Shown here: in pieces, positions 13,972-25,941 of the stretch
Position numbering within the stretch: the stretch's first letter is position 1
Layout of the letters: the number at the start of each line of letters is the position of its first letter
NCBI GenBank assembly: GCA_902783365.1
Contig: CACZQL010000003.1
Span: forward strand, 1 to 47,187
Length of the DNA: 47,187 nt
Direction of reading: 5' to 3'
Origin: an uncultured Bacteroidia bacterium
Lineage (GTDB): Bacteria; Bacteroidota; Bacteroidia; Bacteroidales; F082
Made by a program: the position numbers and the translations under genes
Notes under the pieces: generated by a model
What the model was told of the DNA's origin: nothing
Seen by the model: only the letters and a program-made list of their open reading frames with translations
Database searches by the model: none

Positions 13972-16971
13972 ATGAAATCCACTTCACTATACATGGCCGC
14001 TTTACTGTTCATGGCCCTTCTCGCCAAACCGGCTCTCGCCCAAAAACAACTTCCCCTCTACGAGCCCAACGCCCTTTACGACCAGGGACTGGTGCTCTTT
14101 AATAACGGTGAGTACGGCGCTGCCCTCGAGACCTTCACCAACTATCTCGACCTCGTCGAGGACAAAAAGCTGCAAAACGCCGTCAACGCCCAGTATTACA
14201 TTGCTGTGAGTGCCCTCTATGCCGGACACAGCGACGCCGAGGCCAAGATCCAGACCTTCGTCAACGACCATCCTGGCAGCACCTGGGCCCGACACGCCAA
14301 CTTCCTCTATGCCAACATGCTCTTCAATAAAAAGAAATACACCGAAGCCCTCGCCATCTATAACCAAACCCCCGCGGCCTCCCTGACCCAAACCGAGGCC
14401 CAGCAGCTCCAGTTCAACATGGCCTACGCCTATATGCAACTCGGCGACAACGACAAGGCCCTGCCCATGTTCCAAGGTATCGCCCTCAACGAAGGGAAAT
14501 ACCAAAGCGACGCCGCCTATTACTACGCCCACCTGCAATACCTCAAGGGCAAGGACCAAGAAGCTCTCCGTTACTTCGAGTCCCTCCGTAAACACCCCGT
14601 CTATGGCAAGGCCGTCGCCCCCTACATCGTGCAACTGCACTACCGCCAAGGCGACTACGACGCCGTGCTGCAAGAAGGCCCAGAAGCCCTGCGCGACGCT
14701 GAAAAGAAACAAAAGGGCGAGATCGCGCGCATCATCGCCGACGCTTATTTCCAACAGAAAGACTATCACAAAGCCCTCGAATATTTCGACATCTTCACGC
14801 GCAACAGCTCCGGCAAAGCCCTTACCCGTGAAGCCTACTACCAGATGGGCGCTTGCAAGATGAAAACCGGCAACCTCAACGGAGCCATCGCTGACCTCCA
14901 AAAAGCCGCTGGCGACCAAGACCTCGCCGGACAGCTCGCCTCCTATTACCTGGCTTCCTGCTATGCCGCCACCGACCAGCCCAAGTTCGCCCGCAACGCC
15001 TTCTACACCGCCTACGCCGCCGGCTTCGACAAAGCCATCAGCGAGGATGCCCTCTTTAACTACGCGCACCTCAGCCTCATCCCCGGCACTGACCCCTTCA
15101 ACGAGGCTGTCGCACAGCTCGACGCCTTCGTCGAGAAAAACCCACAGTCGCAACGCCGCGCCGAAGCCGAAGAACTCGCTGTGTATCTGCTCCTCAACGC
15201 CAAAAGCAACGACCAGGCCCTCCAACGCCTCGAGAAAATGCGTAACAAGAGCCCCGAACTGCGCACCGTCTATGACGAACTCCTCTTCTCTACCGGCATC
15301 GAAGCCTACCAAAACCAACAATACGACAAAGCCCAGTCCTATTTCTCCACCATCGTCAGCGGCAAACAGTCGGGCCAACGCAAAGCCGAAGCCTGCTTCT
15401 GGCTCGCCGAGTCGGCCTATGCTGCCCACGACCTCGTCACCGCCGAACGCTATTACACCCAAACCAAAAACAGCGGGAACGCCACTGCCGACCTTAAAGC
15501 CAAAGCCGACTACGGTCTCGGTTACATCCAATATCAAAAACCCGACTACGACGAGGCTATCACCCACTTCAGGAACTTCATTCAGAAAACCGATGACCCC
15601 AACCTCAAAGGCGACGCTTACATCCGCCTCGGCGACTGCTTCTTCGTCGATCGCAACTACGACCTCGCCCTCAACTATTACGACCTTGCCACCCGCGTCA
15701 GCAAAACCAACGCCGACTATGCCCTCTTCCAACAAGGCCTGTGCTACGGCGCCAAGGGCAACTCCAACCAAAAACTCACCTTGCTCGAAGACCTGGTGAG
15801 GACCTATCCCAGCACCAACTATTACGACAAGGCCCTCTTCGAGATTGGCAACACCCACCTCGTCTATGGCGACAAACGCTCCGCCATCGCCGCCTTCAAC
15901 CGCCTCACCAAGGAGAGACCCCGCTCCTCCTATACCCGACAAGCCCTCATGAAAACCGGCATGATCTACTATAACAACAACCAGTACGACCAAGCCCTCT
16001 CCCCACTCAAAAACCTCGTGGAGAACTACCCCAACACCGACGAGTCGCGCGAAGCCCTCTCCATCATCCGTAGCATCTATATGGAACGCAACGACCTGAA
16101 CTCCTATTTCGCCTACGTGGAACAGTCGGGTGGGGGACAGGTGCAGGTTACCCAACAGGATTCCCTCGCCTTCGCCAATGCTGAGAACTTTTTCCTCGAC
16201 GGACGCTACCAAGACGCCGAAAAAGCCCTGAAATACTACTTCGACCACTTCCAACGCGGCGCTTTCTTCCTCAAGGCCCATCACTATGCAGCCCTTTGCG
16301 CCGAGCAGGTGGGCACCGACGACGACGTGGCGACGCATCTCACCTACATCCTTAACCAGCCCGACAACGACTATACCGACGAGTCCCTGCTCAAACTCGC
16401 CCGTATCGAATACGACCGCGGCAACTACTCCAAGGCCGGCGAGCACTATGGCCGCCTCGCCCAGATCACCGAGGAACCGCTCCGTCGCCTCGAAGCCCTC
16501 GAAGGCGGCATGAAAAGCCGTTTCTTCATGAAAGACTACAACCAGGCCATCGAGATGGGCGTCAGCCTGAACCAGTCAAACGACCTTACCCCTGAACAAC
16601 GCAACCAAATCAACCATATCGTCGGTAAGTCGTACTTCATGAAAGGGGAATACTCCTCCGCCATCACCTGGCTCGACAAGAGCGCCAAAGCCGACAAGTC
16701 TGTTTATGGCGCCGAAAGCGCCTATTACTCCGCCATGGCCTCCTTCAAACAGAATAAACTCGACGAGGCCGAAAACAAGGTGTTCAACATCTCCGACCAC
16801 TACTCCGCGTTCGAGTACTGGGTCGCCAAGTCGTTCATCCTCCTCGCCGATGTCTATGTGGCCAAAGACAACACCTTCCAGGCCAACGAAACCCTCCGCA
16901 GTGTCATCGACAACTGCTCCATCGAGGAACTCAGAAACGAAGCGAAAGCAAAACTGCCAACTGAAAACTGA
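13972..16971 (+). CDS. Exported TPR-repeat protein (999 residues)
   Basis: The protein starts with a Sec signal peptide (MKSTSLYMAALLFMALLAKPALA-Q), so it is periplasmic or membrane-associated. The remainder is a long series of tetratricopeptide-like helical pairs with recurring patterns such as ALxYFxxxxR, YxxAxYxLG and NYDEAITHFRNF, spanning residues 35-990. Such arrays are protein-binding scaffolds; no enzyme domain is seen. An earlier in-frame ATG at 13900 would place the signal peptide internally, so 13972 is used. Its last residues LPTEN and stop codon are encoded by a heptamer array that also contains the start of the next gene. Codon use is very C-rich and G-poor on the coding strand. 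The specific role is unknown; pairing with the following barrel gene suggests an outer-membrane complex. Confidence 0.85.
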   Translation: MKSTSLYMAALLFMALLAKPALAQKQLPLYEPNALYDQGLVLFNNGEYGAALETFTNYLDLVEDKKLQNAVNAQYYIAVSALYAGHSDAEAKIQTFVNDHPGSTWARHANFLYANMLFNKKKYTEALAIYNQTPAASLTQTEAQQLQFNMAYAYMQLGDNDKALPMFQGIALNEGKYQSDAAYYYAHLQYLKGKDQEALRYFESLRKHPVYGKAVAPYIVQLHYRQGDYDAVLQEGPEALRDAEKKQKGEIARIIADAYFQQKDYHKALEYFDIFTRNSSGKALTREAYYQMGACKMKTGNLNGAIADLQKAAGDQDLAGQLASYYLASCYAATDQPKFARNAFYTAYAAGFDKAISEDALFNYAHLSLIPGTDPFNEAVAQLDAFVEKNPQSQRRAEAEELAVYLLLNAKSNDQALQRLEKMRNKSPELRTVYDELLFSTGIEAYQNQQYDKAQSYFSTIVSGKQSGQRKAEACFWLAESAYAAHDLVTAERYYTQTKNSGNATADLKAKADYGLGYIQYQKPDYDEAITHFRNFIQKTDDPNLKGDAYIRLGDCFFVDRNYDLALNYYDLATRVSKTNADYALFQQGLCYGAKGNSNQKLTLLEDLVRTYPSTNYYDKALFEIGNTHLVYGDKRSAIAAFNRLTKERPRSSYTRQALMKTGMIYYNNNQYDQALSPLKNLVENYPNTDESREALSIIRSIYMERNDLNSYFAYVEQSGGGQVQVTQQDSLAFANAENFFLDGRYQDAEKALKYYFDHFQRGAFFLKAHHYAALCAEQVGTDDDVATHLTYILNQPDNDYTDESLLKLARIEYDRGNYSKAGEHYGRLAQITEEPLRRLEALEGGMKSRFFMKDYNQAIEMGVSLNQSNDLTPEQRNQINHIVGKSYFMKGEYSSAITWLDKSAKADKSVYGAESAYYSAMASFKQNKLDEAENKVFNISDHYSAFEYWVAKSFILLADVYVAKDNTFQANETLRSVIDNCSIEELRNEAKAKLPTEN

Positions 16972-16986
16972 AAACTCCCAACTCAT
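16952..16986. repeat. 7-bp array joining the TPR stop and the next start
   Basis: Five units beginning AACT (AACTGCC, AACTGAA twice, AACTCCC, AACTCAT). The TGA stop of the TPR gene (16969-16971) lies inside unit 3. The ATG of the next gene (16985) begins in unit 5. Confidence 0.85.
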
Positions 16987-18679
16987 GCGTAATAAAAGTT
17001 TATATGTATTGTCGTTAGCGCTGCTCGGCAGCCTATCACTCTTTGGACAACATAACGAGCAGGTTACCATCGAGGGCACCTACCGGCCCCAAGTCAACAA
17101 GGTGAACAAATTGCTGTTGAAGCCCGAGTTGCCTGAACCCACCTTCACCATGCCGGGCACCGAGGTGCATCCGATGGAAATCGAACAAAACTTTGCCATT
17201 GATTTGGAAAAGATAACGCCTTTGGCACTCAACACCAAGGATGGTCTGGGACAGGCACAAGTCACGGAGAACTTCCTTATGGCAGGCATCGGCACCCGTC
17301 TCTCCCCGATGTTTTTCTATCAACACCATTCCAAACTCACCAAGGAACTGGCCCTCGGCGTGGGTATCAACCACTATTCGTCGTGGCTCAACATGAAAGA
17401 CTACGGCCCTTCGGGGTTCATGAACAACGCCTTCGACGTCAGTCTTTCCTCCAGCCATTTCAAGAACGTGCAGCTCGGGGGGAAGGTCTATTACAAGAAC
17501 GACCTGTACCATTTCTATGGCTTCCACCCGACTGTGGCGGATGTGTCAACGTTGGCGGATGCCACCCGTCAGACTTACAACACCATCGGGATGCATGTGG
17601 GTGTCGCCTCCGCGACCACCCGCCTCGGCGAGCTCTCCCACAGCGGCGACCTGGACTATCATTACCTCTTTGATCATTTTGATGGACGGGAGCATTACAT
17701 CGGGCTGAACTACGAGCTGGGCTACAAGCAAAGCTGGTGGGGCAACAAGAGCAACCCCCAAAGGGTAGGGGTGCGCTTTGGCCTCCAGTATGCCAATTTC
17801 CAAGGCTATCTGTATAACAGAACCGCTAACTTGGCCCTGAATCATCTGAACCGTCTGCATTTCCAACTCAATCCTTACTTTGAGATGAAGGAGGAGTTTT
17901 ACCGCCTGCATCTGGGAGTGAAAACCGATTTGGTGGAACTCGCCCCACGATTCGGCGTCTATCCTGATATCCAGGGAAGCCTCTTTGTGCTGAACAAGAA
18001 GGTGGAGTTCTATGCGGGTCTGAACGGTGGCAAGGAGTTGGTGACTTTCAGGGATTTGATTGAAGAGAATCCTTTCCTGGGTCGTGATGTGAGCAGAATC
18101 GTCTATCCGACGGTGAAACTGGGTTTCGAGGCAGGCGTCAGGACCAATGTGATGGAGACGGTGGACATCCACCTCGGCATGCGGTATCGCTTCACCGAAA
18201 ACGATCTGTTCTTTCTTCCCGACAACAGCACCGATGCTTCGAATCCTCTCGCGGGGCAACCCGCCTTTATGCTTTTTGCCGATGAGACCGTACTGGTAAG
18301 CATTCTCTCCAACGTGCGATGGCTGGCTTTGGACAAGATGACCGTCGATGCGGGCTTTGCCTATAACCTCTGCGGTATCGACCATTTGGCGCATCCCCTG
18401 TACCGCCCTACTGCCGAAGGCAACCTCAAGCTTCGCTACGACTTTGACGAGAACCTGTCGCTGAACGCCTCCTTCCTTTATCTGGGTGGACGTTACGGCA
18501 CTCAGAACGCGAAGCTGAAGGATGTGTTTGATTTCGGCCTCGGTGCAGACTACAAGATTCATGACCAACTCACCTTGTTTGCGAAACTCGACAATGTCGC
18601 AAACCAAAAGTACCAAGTCTATTATGAATATCCCGTCACGGGTATTCAGTTTTTTGCCGGGGTGAAGATGCGGTTTTAA
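16985..18679 (+). CDS. Outer-membrane beta-barrel candidate (TonB-receptor-like), partner of the TPR protein
   Basis: The 564-residue protein has a signal peptide (MRNKSLYVLSLALLGSLSLFGQ) followed by a short N-terminal region (VTIEGTYRPQVNKVNKLLL) and then alternating amphipathic strands rich in Tyr, Phe and Asn, such as FGLQYANFQGYLYN and VDIHLGMRYRFTEND. The chain ends in a phenylalanine (FFAGVKMRF), the usual C-terminal signal for BAM-dependent barrels. The final third resembles the last strands of TonB-dependent receptors, but no plug domain is apparent. The start is the first ATG after the preceding gene's stop, 13 bases away. Function is unknown; the tight link to the TPR protein suggests they act together. 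Confidence 0.75.
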   Translation: MRNKSLYVLSLALLGSLSLFGQHNEQVTIEGTYRPQVNKVNKLLLKPELPEPTFTMPGTEVHPMEIEQNFAIDLEKITPLALNTKDGLGQAQVTENFLMAGIGTRLSPMFFYQHHSKLTKELALGVGINHYSSWLNMKDYGPSGFMNNAFDVSLSSSHFKNVQLGGKVYYKNDLYHFYGFHPTVADVSTLADATRQTYNTIGMHVGVASATTRLGELSHSGDLDYHYLFDHFDGREHYIGLNYELGYKQSWWGNKSNPQRVGVRFGLQYANFQGYLYNRTANLALNHLNRLHFQLNPYFEMKEEFYRLHLGVKTDLVELAPRFGVYPDIQGSLFVLNKKVEFYAGLNGGKELVTFRDLIEENPFLGRDVSRIVYPTVKLGFEAGVRTNVMETVDIHLGMRYRFTENDLFFLPDNSTDASNPLAGQPAFMLFADETVLVSILSNVRWLALDKMTVDAGFAYNLCGIDHLAHPLYRPTAEGNLKLRYDFDENLSLNASFLYLGGRYGTQNAKLKDVFDFGLGADYKIHDQLTLFAKLDNVANQKYQVYYEYPVTGIQFFAGVKMRF

Positions 18680-18728
18680 TTCCTGGCTCGATTGAAAAAA
18701 AAATTGCTCGTGTTTCGCAAAAATTTTG

Positions 18729-18736
18729 TACTTTTG
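18729..18736 (+). promoter_or_regulatory. -7 element (TAnnTTTG) of gyrB
   Basis: TACTTTTG lies 27 bases before the gyrB ATG. A TTG at 18704-18706 is 22 bases upstream, slightly longer than the usual 19-21 spacing. Confidence 0.6.
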
Positions 18737-18747
18737 CCTTTTCAACA

Positions 18748-20740
<1,993 letters not shown>

Positions 20741-20761
20741 TCATCCTAAAAACAATATAGT

Positions 20762-23700
20762 ATGAAAATGAAAATCAATCGAATTCTGGCACTCGCTGCC
20801 ACACTGCTGCTCCTCGGCAGCCTCGCGTCCTGCGGCAAAGGACCGAAAAGCACGTCGAATGAACAGAGACAGAACTTCTCCGTCATCGGAGTGACTCCTA
20901 CCTACAACACGGATGCAGTCCAGTACGATGTCGATGTCTATTTCACCCAACCCCTCAACGAGACCGAGGCGGTGAAGATTTTCGACAAGAACTTCGTGGA
21001 ACGCTACAACGTGACCCCAAGCCTCTCTGGCAACAATAAATTCACTTTCCAAATTGGCGGCATCCAACGCGGAAACTCCGACAGCACGGTCGAGATGGTC
21101 CTCGACGGCAAAGCCATCGGCTCCAAGACCAAAGTCACACGACAACTGCCTGTCTATTCCAAAGGCACTTTCAAAGTGGTGGACTTCAAGGTGGATAAGG
21201 GTGACAACACCGCCACCCTCTTCTTCACCCAGCCTGTCCAACAACGCAACCTCGACGGCTTTGTGACCCTTGACCCGCAGATGGGCTACCGCACCGAGAT
21301 CGTCGAAAACAAGATCGTGTTCTATCTCGACAAGTCCAGACTCTACCGCTATCAGATGGAGGACGTGACCCTCACCGTCGGCGCCGGCATCAAGGACGTC
21401 AACGGCAACTCCCTCCAGGAAGAGCAGAGCTTCACCTTCGACCTCACCGACGTGGAACCCAAGGTGAAATGGACCGAGGAAGGCGTGATCATCCCTGAGG
21501 TGAGCGACGCCACTGTCTATTTCGACGCCATCTGCCTCAAGTCGGTCATCGTCCGCATCGCCCGTGTCTATGAAGACAACATCCTGGCCTACTATCAGGA
21601 CAACGACCTCGACGAATCCTACGACATCCGCCGCGTCGGACGCCTTGTGAAAAAAGAACGCGTCGCCCTCGACAACGCTAACCCCACCGAATGGAAAACC
21701 TTCCCCATCGTCCTCTCCGACTACATCGATGCCAAACCTGGCGAGATGTACCAGATCATCCTTGACTTCGGCCCCGAAGACTATGCCTTCGCCACCGAGG
21801 AGTCGAAACTTCTCACCCTCGAGAACGACGAGAGGGAAGCCCTATATTGGGACGGCGAGTCTTATAGCTTCAAGGACTCCGACTATGAAGGCGACTGGGA
21901 CGACCCGCTGACCGCCACCTATTATAATTACGTCGAGATTAAGAAAAACGTCATCGTCACCAACCTCGCTGTCACCGCCAAGATGGGCGACAACGAGACC
22001 CTCGACGTGTTCGTCCTCACCATCGACGACGCCAAACCCGCCTCCGGCGCCGATGTCACCGCCTACAACTACCAGTGCCAACCCGTCTGCACCGCCAAGA
22101 CCGACGCCAACGGCCACGCACAGCTCACCTGCCCCAACCGCCCCGCCTTCGTCATGGCCAAAGACGGTAGAAACGGCATCTCCTTCATCAAGACCAACAA
22201 AGGCGACGCCCTGTCGTACAGCAAGTTCGACGTGGGCGGCGAGACCGTCGAGAAGGGCGTGGACGCCTTCGCCTACTCCAACAGAGGCGTGTGGCGCCCC
22301 GGCGATGAACTGCAACTCAACCTCATGGTCTCCGACATGAATTCCAAGCTGCCCGCCGACTACCCCGTGGTGGTCGAAGTCTATGACGCCTCCAACCGCC
22401 TCTACGCCCGCCAGTCGAACAACAGCCCCGTCGGCGGCATCTACACCTACAACGTGGCCACCAGCCCCAACGACGAGACCGGCCTCTGGAGAGCCGCCTT
22501 CAAACTTGGCAACAGCGTCATCAACAAATACCTCCGTGTGGAGACCGTGAAACCTAACCGTTTGGAAATCAAATTCAACACCCCTGAGGTCATCAGCCTC
22601 TCCAAACCCGTCTATGCCAACCTCAACGCCAAATGGCTTAACGGCCTCACCGCCTCTGGCCTCAAGGCTGAGATTGACGTGAAGGTGCGCAAAGGCTACA
22701 CCTCTTTCACCAACTTCCCCACCTATAACTTCAACAACGACTCCGAGGAATTCTATCCCGACGAGACCAACGTGTTCAGCGGTCCGCTCGACGGACAAGG
22801 CAATGCCAGCGTGGGCTTCAACGCCCTCTCCGACATCCAGTCCGAACAATTTGTGAAAGCTGTTTTCTCCACCAAGGTGTTCGAGGCCGGCGGCGACTTC
22901 AGCATCTCGTCAAGCACCGCCATGCTCTCTCCTTACGAGCGTTACGTGGGCGTGGAACTGCCCAAGACCGAGTCGAAATACGGAAGCTACTACTTCACCG
23001 ACCGCAACTGGAAGTTCCCCATCGCCGTGGTCAAGGAAAACGGCGAACTGGCCAAATCGACCATTGCCCTCGACTATCAGCTTTATAAACTCGACAACTA
23101 CTGGTGGTGGTCGAGCGAGGACGCCTACTCCCTCAAGAAATACATCAACGGCTCCTACAAGAGTCCTGAGATGAATGGCCGCCTCACTTGCAACAACGGC
23201 AAGACCGAGCTCTCGATCAACATCCCTAACAAGAAGTGGGGCTACTACCTCCTCGTCATCAACGACGTGCAAGGCGGCCACACCTTCGCCAAGGTGATCA
23301 ACTTCGACTGGAGCGACGCCACCATCCACGCCACCGGCAACGGCGATGGCCCCATGCAACTCGCCCTCGCCGCCACCCAGGACAGCTACAGACTCGATGA
23401 GAATATCATCGTGACCTTCCCGTCGAACGACAAGGCCAAAGCCCTGGTCACCGTCGAGGCCAACGACAGGGTGCTCCAAACCATGTATCTCGAGAACCTC
23501 GGCACCGAAGGCAAGGTCGAGATCAAAGCCACCGAGGAGATGATCCCCAACGTCTATGTGTATGTGTCGCTCATCCAGCCCCGTAACGCCGGCAACGACA
23601 TGCCGCTGCGCATGTACGGCGTGATCCCCGTCAAGATCGAGGATAGCAAACTGCAACTGCAACCTGTCCTTGGCGTGCCGGAGACCTCCAACACCAACAA

Positions 23701-25936
23701 GAAGGTGGAAGTGACCGTGGCTGAGCAGAACTCCAAGGCCATGACTTATACCCTCGCCATCGTCGATGAGGGCATCCTCGGCCTCACCAACTTCAGCACC
23801 CCCGACCCCTACCGCTATTTCAACGCCAAACAGTCGCTCAGCGTGCGCACCTGGGACAACTACCAGTATATCATCGACGGTTACACTGGCGAACTTGGTA
23901 CCGTCTATGCCATCGGTGGTGACGGCATGATCAACCAGGAAATCACTCTCGACAAGCGCTTTAAGGCTTACGCCGTCACTTACGGCCCCTTCGAGCTCAA
24001 GGCCAATAGCAAGAACACCCATGAGATAGAGGTGCCTCAATGCTCCGGCGCCCTCCGCTTCATGGTGGTTGCCAAAGGCACAGGCAAGTCGTTCGGCTCC
24101 TCCGAAAAACGCATGAGCGTCATCGACCCCATCACCCTCTATGCCGCCGCGCCCCGCGTGGCCGCCCCCGGCGATGAACTCAACCTCAAGGTGCAAGTGC
24201 TGGCCCCGACCATGAAGGGACAAACCCTCCAAGTGGCCGTCAACAACCAGAACCTCAGTGCCGTCGATGCCCTGCCCACTAACGTCAAGATTGACAACAA
24301 CGGTGAAGGCCTGGTCACTATGAAGGTGAAAGTGCCGGAAACCATCGGCAACGCCACCCTCGATGTCAAAGTTTCCGGCGGAGGCTACGAGGCCCGCTCC
24401 ACCACCGCCATGCCCATCCGTATGCCCTTCTCCGAGAAACGCAACACCTACACCCTCGAAGTGGAACCCAAGGCCACCCAGGCCCTCGACTTCAACGTGA
24501 AAGGCATGAACGGAACCCAACAGGGCAATGTCACCGTGGCCTCCCTTATCCCCGTTGATATGTACAGCCGCCTCAACTATCTTGAGACCTATCCATACGG
24601 TTGCCTTGAACAAATAGTGTCGTCGGCATTCCCGCAATTATATCTTAATTATTTCGTGCAACAAAGCGAAGCCGATCAAGAAGAGACCCGTGAGGACGTC
24701 CAAAATGTCATCAACAAGATGAAATCGTACCAGCGTTCCGACTTCTCGCTCTCCAACTGGGAGGGAGGCAACTACGTGAACCCCTGGACGGAGCTTTACG
24801 CCTTGCATTTCCTGGTGGAAGCCAAGAAGCAAGGATTCGACGTGCCTGACTATCTGCTGAGCGGCATGTTGAAATATCAGGGCGACATTGCCAAGGCTTG
24901 GAAGAACAATCCCGATTTCAAACAAGGCGAGACCATCCAGGCCTACCGTCTCTTTGTGTTGGCCCTTGCTGGTAAGTCCGAGATGAGTGCCATGAACCGT
25001 TTCAAGGAGATTCAGATGAATTACTCCCTGACCCGCGTCCTTACCGCCGCCGCTTACGCCCAGGCGGGCAAGGCCAACATGGCCGCCCAGTTCTGGAAGG
25101 ACATCAACCCCAACGAGCGGATGTCGGACTATATCTCCTCCTTCGGCTCCACCACCCGTGACCTTGCTTTCCTGACTTATTCCGAAATGCTCTGCAGCCG
25201 CGATAAGGACCTCATCCAGGCCCATATCAACGACCTGTGCGAGATCCTCAACGCCGACCGCTGGCTCGACACTCAGTCCACCGCCTTTGCGCTCTTCACC
25301 TTGGGCAAGTACGCCGAGAAGCAAGGGGCCTCCAGCTCACCCATCTCGACGACGGTCAAGCTGAACGGTGATGACCACACCTTGAACACCAACATGGGTT
25401 CCGTCGCATTCGCCATGACGCCCAAGATTGGTGCCAACAAGATGCAGGTGACCAACAACTCCGACCAGAAGGTGACGGTCAAGACCTTTACCAAGGCTGC
25501 CGTGGCGGAGTATGAGACCAAGGAGAACGGCAACTTCATCCAGATGAAGGTGAATTACTACGACAAGAAGGGCGCCGCCCTCGATCCTTCCAACTTGCCC
25601 ATGGGTACCGACTTCACCGCGGAGATCGTGGTGACCAACCCGAGCAATTACCAAGTGACCGAACTCGCCTTGTCGTACTACATCGCCTCCGGCTGGGAGA
25701 TCGTGAACGAGCGTCTCAACGGCGAGGGCGGCAACAACGGTGCCAAGCATCTTGACATCCGCGACGACCGCGCCTACTTCTTCTTCGACCTGTCGTCGAA
25801 CTCGAAGAAGACGTTCAAGCTGAAACTCAACGCCACCTTCGAAGGCAGTTACATGCTGCCGCCGGTGCGTTGCGAGGATATGTATAACAACGAAATCTAT
25901 TACGTGGTCCCGGCCCGTCCGGTCGTAGTCCGCTGA
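20762..25936 (+). CDS. Bacterial alpha-2-macroglobulin lipoprotein with thioester
   Basis: This 1724-residue protein is the bacterial alpha-2-macroglobulin type: a periplasmic or surface trap that undergoes shape change when cut by a protease and binds it covalently. A signal peptide ends in a lipobox with Cys24 (GSLASC), so the protein is lipid-anchored. The thioester motif CLEQ is intact at 1281-1284 (YPYGCLEQIVSSAFPQ), with MG-type beta domains before it and the helical thioester domain after it. The final 200 residues form the receptor-binding-like beta domain. PBP1C starts five bases downstream, the classic pairing, suggesting defence plus cell-wall repair. A shift towards AT-richer codons occurs around 24,600, just after the thioester. 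Confidence 0.93.
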   Translation: MKMKINRILALAATLLLLGSLASCGKGPKSTSNEQRQNFSVIGVTPTYNTDAVQYDVDVYFTQPLNETEAVKIFDKNFVERYNVTPSLSGNNKFTFQIGGIQRGNSDSTVEMVLDGKAIGSKTKVTRQLPVYSKGTFKVVDFKVDKGDNTATLFFTQPVQQRNLDGFVTLDPQMGYRTEIVENKIVFYLDKSRLYRYQMEDVTLTVGAGIKDVNGNSLQEEQSFTFDLTDVEPKVKWTEEGVIIPEVSDATVYFDAICLKSVIVRIARVYEDNILAYYQDNDLDESYDIRRVGRLVKKERVALDNANPTEWKTFPIVLSDYIDAKPGEMYQIILDFGPEDYAFATEESKLLTLENDEREALYWDGESYSFKDSDYEGDWDDPLTATYYNYVEIKKNVIVTNLAVTAKMGDNETLDVFVLTIDDAKPASGADVTAYNYQCQPVCTAKTDANGHAQLTCPNRPAFVMAKDGRNGISFIKTNKGDALSYSKFDVGGETVEKGVDAFAYSNRGVWRPGDELQLNLMVSDMNSKLPADYPVVVEVYDASNRLYARQSNNSPVGGIYTYNVATSPNDETGLWRAAFKLGNSVINKYLRVETVKPNRLEIKFNTPEVISLSKPVYANLNAKWLNGLTASGLKAEIDVKVRKGYTSFTNFPTYNFNNDSEEFYPDETNVFSGPLDGQGNASVGFNALSDIQSEQFVKAVFSTKVFEAGGDFSISSSTAMLSPYERYVGVELPKTESKYGSYYFTDRNWKFPIAVVKENGELAKSTIALDYQLYKLDNYWWWSSEDAYSLKKYINGSYKSPEMNGRLTCNNGKTELSINIPNKKWGYYLLVINDVQGGHTFAKVINFDWSDATIHATGNGDGPMQLALAATQDSYRLDENIIVTFPSNDKAKALVTVEANDRVLQTMYLENLGTEGKVEIKATEEMIPNVYVYVSLIQPRNAGNDMPLRMYGVIPVKIEDSKLQLQPVLGVPETSNTNKKVEVTVAEQNSKAMTYTLAIVDEGILGLTNFSTPDPYRYFNAKQSLSVRTWDNYQYIIDGYTGELGTVYAIGGDGMINQEITLDKRFKAYAVTYGPFELKANSKNTHEIEVPQCSGALRFMVVAKGTGKSFGSSEKRMSVIDPITLYAAAPRVAAPGDELNLKVQVLAPTMKGQTLQVAVNNQNLSAVDALPTNVKIDNNGEGLVTMKVKVPETIGNATLDVKVSGGGYEARSTTAMPIRMPFSEKRNTYTLEVEPKATQALDFNVKGMNGTQQGNVTVASLIPVDMYSRLNYLETYPYGCLEQIVSSAFPQLYLNYFVQQSEADQEETREDVQNVINKMKSYQRSDFSLSNWEGGNYVNPWTELYALHFLVEAKKQGFDVPDYLLSGMLKYQGDIAKAWKNNPDFKQGETIQAYRLFVLALAGKSEMSAMNRFKEIQMNYSLTRVLTAAAYAQAGKANMAAQFWKDINPNERMSDYISSFGSTTRDLAFLTYSEMLCSRDKDLIQAHINDLCEILNADRWLDTQSTAFALFTLGKYAEKQGASSSPISTTVKLNGDDHTLNTNMGSVAFAMTPKIGANKMQVTNNSDQKVTVKTFTKAAVAEYETKENGNFIQMKVNYYDKKGAALDPSNLPMGTDFTAEIVVTNPSNYQVTELALSYYIASGWEIVNERLNGEGGNNGAKHLDIRDDRAYFFFDLSSNSKKTFKLKLNATFEGSYMLPPVRCEDMYNNEIYYVVPARPVVVR

Positions 25937-25941
25937 TACCA

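Noticed and set aside
14002-16446. An 814-codon open frame on the minus strand inside the TPR gene
   Set aside because: The sense codons almost never include TTA, CTA or TCA because of the strong C-ending codon bias, so the opposite frame lacks stops. The peptide is a low-complexity Gly/Val/Glu mixture with no signal or domain.
22910-24637. A 575-codon open frame opposite the alpha-2-macroglobulin gene
   Set aside because: Same codon-bias effect; the frame ends where the sense strand begins to use TTA codons.
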